Below, piece after piece: positions 5,350 through 7,781 of a stretch of 7,781 nt of DNA (position 1 is its first letter; every line of letters begins with the position of its first letter). Under the pieces are notes generated by a model. It was not told the DNA's origin, did no database searches, and saw only the letters and a program-made list of their open reading frames with translations. Source of the stretch: Candidatus Desantisbacteria bacterium CG2_30_40_21 (GTDB taxonomy: Bacteria; UBA9089; CG2-30-40-21); NCBI GenBank assembly GCA_001873945.1, contig MNYI01000121.1:1-7781 (forward strand). The letters run 5' to 3'. The position numbers and the translations under genes are program-made.

Positions 5350-6267
5350 ATGAAAACAGCATTTGTTTTCCCCGGACAGGGGTCGCAATATATTGGCATG
5401 GCTAAGGACTTGTTTGATAGTTTTGAGGTTGCGAGGAAGGTCTTTTCTAAGGTAGATGCAATTACTGGCGAGAATATTTCATCCTTGTGCTTTAACGGAC
5501 CAATTGAGGAGTTATCCAGCACGAAGCATTGTCAGTTGGCTGTCTTAGCCACAAGCCTTGCTTGTTTAAGGGTGTTTGAGTCGCAGGCAGGTATTTTGCC
5601 TGCCTTTGTAGCTGGTCATAGTTTGGGTGAATATACGGCCATGGTGTGTGCTGGTGCCTTTGATATGGATGATGCCTTCAGAGTTGTCCAAAAGCGTGCC
5701 ATGTTTATGCATCAGGCATCCATTGAATATCCGGGGGGAATGGCTGCTGTTTTAGGATTGGAGAGAGAGGCAGCGGCTATGGTTTGTCAGAGTGCTATGG
5801 CAGAGACAAGGGGCGTACTGGAGATAGCCAATCTTAATTGCCCGGGACAAATAGTGATTACCGGAACAAATGATGCTATTGATACGGGTATGGAGTTGTG
5901 CAAGGAAGCAGGGGCAAAACGAGTGGTAAGATTAGCGGTCAGCGGTGGATTTCATTCAAGCTTGATGAATAAGGCGTCAGAACAGTTGCAACAGGTGCTG
6001 GAGGGTATCAAGATACGGAATGTTATTTGCCCAGTGGTAGTTAATGTGGATGCCTCACCCAGAAAAGTAGAAAGCGAGTTGAAGGATTGCCTTGTGAAAC
6101 AGGTAAACCACTCGGTATTGTGGGAGACATCAATAAGATATATGATTGAGCAAGGTGTTGATACATTTATTGAGATAGGGCCGGGAAAGGTGTTGAGCGG
6201 GCTGATTAAGCGGATTGATTCTGGGGTTACGATAATGAATGTGGGGAATGTGCAGGAGCTTAAGTGA
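5350..6267 (+). CDS. fabD: Malonyl-CoA:ACP transacylase (FabD)
   Basis: FabD moves malonyl from CoA to the phosphopantetheine of ACP, supplying the extender unit to FabH and the elongating synthases. The 305-residue product starts MKTAFVFPGQGSQ, the standard family N-terminus. Active-site features are GQGSQ (9-13), the nucleophile Ser91 in GHSLGEY, Arg116 (KRAMFM), catalytic His202 in SGGFHSSLM and Gln251 before the HSVLWE segment. These correspond to Ser92, Arg117, His201 and Gln250 of the E. coli enzyme. FIEIGPGKVLSGLIKRI (273-289) is the usual C-terminal motif. It lies 42 bases after fabH. The normal next gene, fabG, is displaced by a hicA-hicB pair that begins 13 bases after the fabD stop. 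Confidence 0.97.
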   Translation: MKTAFVFPGQGSQYIGMAKDLFDSFEVARKVFSKVDAITGENISSLCFNGPIEELSSTKHCQLAVLATSLACLRVFESQAGILPAFVAGHSLGEYTAMVCAGAFDMDDAFRVVQKRAMFMHQASIEYPGGMAAVLGLEREAAAMVCQSAMAETRGVLEIANLNCPGQIVITGTNDAIDTGMELCKEAGAKRVVRLAVSGGFHSSLMNKASEQLQQVLEGIKIRNVICPVVVNVDASPRKVESELKDCLVKQVNHSVLWETSIRYMIEQGVDTFIEIGPGKVLSGLIKRIDSGVTIMNVGNVQELK

Positions 6268-6280
6268 AAAAGGACAAGGA

Positions 6281-6481
6281 ATGCCAAAGAAGGTCAGAGA
6301 TCTCATAAAAATTTTGGAAAAAGCAGGTTTTGTTGACAGGGGAGGCAAAGGGGACCATAGGAATTTTGTCCATCCAAACGGCATAAAGCCTATTACCGTT
6401 TCAGGAAAAGAAGGCGATGATGCAAAGCATTATCAAGAAAAGGCGGTGCGTCTTGCCATAGAGGAGGCAAAAAATGAGTAA
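6281..6481 (+). CDS. hicA: HicA-family mRNA interferase toxin
   Basis: HicA toxins are small dsRBD-like proteins that bind and cleave mRNA using a conserved histidine. The product is 66 residues. It has an N-terminal amphipathic helix (VRDLIKILEKAGFV, 5-18), then GGKGDHRNFVHPNG (21-34) with candidate catalytic His26, a beta strand KPITVSGKEGDDAK (36-49), and a C-terminal helix YQEKAVRLAIEEAK. The GDDAK-YQEK pattern marks a recognised HicA/YcfA-like subgroup. The ATG at 6281 is chosen because the upstream in-frame ATG at 6239 lies inside fabD and would add a non-family segment; AAGGA sequences lie directly before 6281. It overlaps hicB by eight bases. Toxicity is inferred from the family and is not shown by the sequence. 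Confidence 0.85.
   Translation: MPKKVRDLIKILEKAGFVDRGGKGDHRNFVHPNGIKPITVSGKEGDDAKHYQEKAVRLAIEEAKNE
6462..6467 (+). promoter_or_regulatory. Ribosome binding site of hicB inside hicA
   Basis: AGGAGG lies within the last codons of hicA, six bases before the hicB ATG. Antitoxin translation therefore starts on a strong site inside the toxin gene. Confidence 0.75.
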
Positions 6482-6713
6482 AGGGGCCAAATATATAAAG
6501 CTTATTGAGTGGTCAGAAGAAGACGAGTGCTTTGTAGGGAGTTGTCCAGAGCTTTTCTATGGAGGTTGTCATGGAGATAATGAACGGGAAGTTTTTAACG
6601 AGTTATGCCAGATTGTGGAAGAAACAGTAATGCTCTATCATCAGGATACCAAACTTTTACCCTCTCCACTTTCTGGCAGAGAGTTTGTGAATACCCTGCA
6701 AAAAGTTGCATGA
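6474..6713 (+). CDS. hicB: HicB-family antitoxin, short form
   Basis: HicB antitoxins bind HicA and block its active site through a degenerate RNase-H-like domain. Many also carry a C-terminal DNA-binding domain that represses their own promoter. This 79-residue protein has the characteristic N-terminal fold: YIKLIEWSEEDECFVGSCPEL (7-27), GGCHGDNEREVFNELCQIVEE (30-50) and a terminal LLPSPLSGREF stretch (61-71). It ends at LQKVA with no recognisable helix-turn-helix or ribbon-helix-helix region. Either this is a naturally short form or the DNA-binding part was lost. The start overlaps the end of hicA, the standard toxin-first arrangement. fabG begins 31 bases after the stop. Confidence 0.85.
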   Translation: MSKGAKYIKLIEWSEEDECFVGSCPELFYGGCHGDNEREVFNELCQIVEETVMLYHQDTKLLPSPLSGREFVNTLQKVA

Positions 6714-6744
6714 TAACAATTTATTTTAATTACAGGAGGTAATT

Positions 6745-7503
6745 ATGTGTTGCACAAACAATGAATTAGAGGGCAAGGTTGCCATAGTAACCGGAAGTGC
6801 TCGTGGAATTGGTCGGACTATTTGTGAAACCTTGGGTGATATGGGGACAGAGATTATTGTGGCTGATGTAAATATTGAACAGGCACAGGAAACAGCCGGC
6901 CAGTTAGGAGAGATGTTCCATAAAGATGCTCTGCCCATTGAGGTTGATGTCTCAAAGATTGAATCTGTACAGGCAATGATAAAAAAGATACTTGACAAAT
7001 TTGGAAAGATTGATATACTTGTAAATAATGCCGGCATAACTAAGGATGGCTTGCTCATGCGGATGAAGGATGAGGATTGGCAGCGAGTCATAGATATTAA
7101 TCTTACTGGCACATTTAATTGTACCAGAGAAGTAGTTAGGGTAATGTTAAAACAACGATCTGGACGAATAGTTAACATTGCCTCTATCATCGGAATAATT
7201 GGTAATGTTGGACAGGCAAACTATGCGGCTTCAAAGGCAGGGATAATTGGTCTGACAAAATCTGTGGCAAAAGAGATTGCCTCAAGAGGGATAACCGTAA
7301 ATGCGATTGCCCCGGGCTTTATTGAAACAGATATGACCAAGGTGCTTGCACCAGAGATACGGGAAAAGCTACTGGCTAATATCCCGCTTGGCAGGCTTGG
7401 TACGCCTCAGGATGTGGCAAATACTGTGGCATTTCTTGTGAGTGATGCAGCGTCGTTTATTACCGGACAGGTAATGGTGGTAGATGGCGGCATGGTAATG
7501 TAG
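6745..7503 (+). CDS. fabG: 3-oxoacyl-ACP reductase (FabG)
   Basis: FabG is the NADPH-dependent short-chain dehydrogenase that reduces 3-oxoacyl-ACP to (R)-3-hydroxyacyl-ACP in each elongation round. It has 252 residues, about five more than typical because of an N-terminal MCCTNNELEG. The Rossmann cofactor motif is TGSARGIG (16-23) and NNAG is at 94-97. The catalytic tetrad is complete: Asn119, Ser147, Tyr160 and Lys164. APGFIETDMT (189-198) and the ending ITGQVMVVDGGMVM are classic FabG. AGGAGG at 6734-6739 precedes the ATG by five bases. Its position just before acpP supports FabG over the many other SDR enzymes. Three repeats fill the 257 bases between it and acpP. Confidence 0.97.
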   Translation: MCCTNNELEGKVAIVTGSARGIGRTICETLGDMGTEIIVADVNIEQAQETAGQLGEMFHKDALPIEVDVSKIESVQAMIKKILDKFGKIDILVNNAGITKDGLLMRMKDEDWQRVIDINLTGTFNCTREVVRVMLKQRSGRIVNIASIIGIIGNVGQANYAASKAGIIGLTKSVAKEIASRGITVNAIAPGFIETDMTKVLAPEIREKLLANIPLGRLGTPQDVANTVAFLVSDAASFITGQVMVVDGGMVM

Positions 7504-7511
7504 CTTGGGAT

Positions 7512-7534
7512 AATGCGGAAATGAGAATGCGGAA
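7512..7534. repeat. Short direct repeat AATGCGGAA
   Basis: The nine-base unit occurs at 7512-7520 and 7526-7534, a 14-base period, just after the fabG stop. It may be the remnant of another intergenic repeat family. Only two copies are present. Confidence 0.4.
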
Positions 7535-7543
7535 GTAGATACC

Positions 7544-7576
7544 AGTAAGCTGATAGCTAATAGCTGAACGCTTACT
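7544..7576. repeat. Second copy of the AGCTATCAG-type repeat
   Basis: Its terminal inverted bases are agtaagc (7544-7550) and gcttact (7570-7576), with the internal run tagctgaacgcttac shared exactly with 2810-2824. It is shorter than the copy at the yceD stop. It abuts the MITE-like element that follows. Confidence 0.7.
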
Positions 7577-7736
7577 TATACTCAAGTGGGGCATAAATTG
7601 CGTTTTTCGCTGGTCTTAATCAACGATAGCTGTGTTGTTCAGGTTCGCAATAGTACACTATTGCTCACCTTCACGCCTTGCTCTCCTTGATTAATTCTCA
7701 CAGAAAAAAACGCAATTTATGCCCCACTTGAGTATA
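7577..7736. mobile_element. MITE-like element with perfect 31-32 bp terminal inverted repeats
   Basis: The left end (7576-7607) and right end (7706-7737) are perfect 32-base inverted repeats starting ttatactcaagtggggc. Inside, ttaatcaa (7616-7623) pairs with ttgattaa (7687-7694), and the centre is a hairpin gcaatagt-ac-actattgc (7647-7664), so the whole element can fold back on itself. No transposase or other coding region fits inside. The trinucleotide act flanks both sides (7574-7576 and 7737-7739), and a TA duplication is an alternative reading of the ends. It separates the palindrome at 7544-7576 from the acpP ribosome site. Mobility is inferred from the structure. Confidence 0.75.
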
Positions 7737-7743
7737 ACTTTAT

Positions 7744-7749
7744 AGGAGG
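7744..7749 (+). promoter_or_regulatory. Ribosome binding site of acpP
   Basis: AGGAGG lies 11 bases before the ATG at 7761. An in-frame GTG at 7749 overlaps the site itself and is not a plausible start. Confidence 0.65.
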
Positions 7750-7760
7750 TGAGAAGAAAA

Positions 7761-7781
7761 ATGGCTGAAACGGTGCTTGAA
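7761..7781 (+). CDS. acpP: Acyl carrier protein, N-terminal fragment cut by the window edge
   Basis: Only seven codons are visible (MAETVLE). They follow a good ribosome site and sit directly downstream of fabG, where acpP is expected in the conserved fab operon, and the short acidic start is compatible with ACP. The phosphopantetheine-attachment serine motif (DSL) lies beyond the window, so identification rests mainly on gene order. Confidence 0.65.

Noticed and set aside
6261..6270. Copy of the GTGAAAA repeat at the fabD stop
   Set aside because: Only ten bases match the fabH-fabD repeat, and they lie partly in normal fabD coding sequence, so chance is sufficient.
6239..6280. Earlier hicA start inside fabD
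   Set aside because: The added 14 residues are out-of-frame fabD sequence and are not part of the HicA family. ATG 6281 gives the normal length.

Overview
The window carries one tightly packed run of genes, all on the + strand, from a moderately AT-rich uncultured-type bacterium. In order they are: the two subunits of a class I (iron-sulfur) fumarase or a close relative, nucleoside diphosphate kinase (ndk), a YceD/DUF177 protein, ribosomal protein L32 (rpmF), and the fatty-acid/phospholipid cluster plsX, fabH, fabD, fabG and the first seven codons of acpP. The order yceD-rpmF-plsX-fabH-fabD-fabG-acpP is the classical bacterial fab operon known from E. coli. A HicA/HicB toxin-antitoxin pair is inserted between fabD and fabG. 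The oxygen-sensitive fumarase type fits an anaerobic or facultative life style. I cannot place the phylum from sequence alone. The density of short palindromic intergenic repeats resembles genomes of several candidate phyla and planctomycete-like lineages, but that is an impression, not a measurement.

Layout: 1-212 is a repeat-filled leader. 213-1683 holds the fumarase alpha and beta genes, separated by a double-hairpin repeat. 1684-1805 is an inverted-repeat element. 1806-3032 holds ndk, yceD and rpmF, with ndk and yceD overlapping by one base. 3034-3143 is a long hairpin repeat. 3204-4223 is plsX, whose stop lies in a GTTGAT-type inverted repeat (4215-4316). 4339-6267 holds fabH and fabD with a small GTGAAAA repeat between them. 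6281-6713 is hicA-hicB. 6745-7503 is fabG. 7504-7760 contains three stacked repeats, including a MITE-like element with 31-32 bp perfect terminal inverted repeats, directly before the acpP ribosome binding site.

Functionally, FabD loads malonyl onto ACP, FabH makes the first acetoacetyl-ACP, FabG reduces it, and PlsX draws acyl-ACP off as acyl-phosphate for phospholipid synthesis. YceD and L32 link the cluster to ribosome production, and Ndk supplies NTPs. No strong promoter or intrinsic terminator is visible inside the run, so much of it could be co-transcribed.

The most unusual aspect is the intergenic DNA. Every gap longer than about 31 bases is filled by a palindromic or tandem repeat. 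These fall into at least seven families, often beginning within a few bases of a stop codon or containing it, so that the C-terminal ends of YceD, FabH and PlsX are partly or probably repeat-encoded. Two families recur within the window, one element appears nested in another, and the MITE-like element appears to have inserted between an older repeat and the acpP leader.
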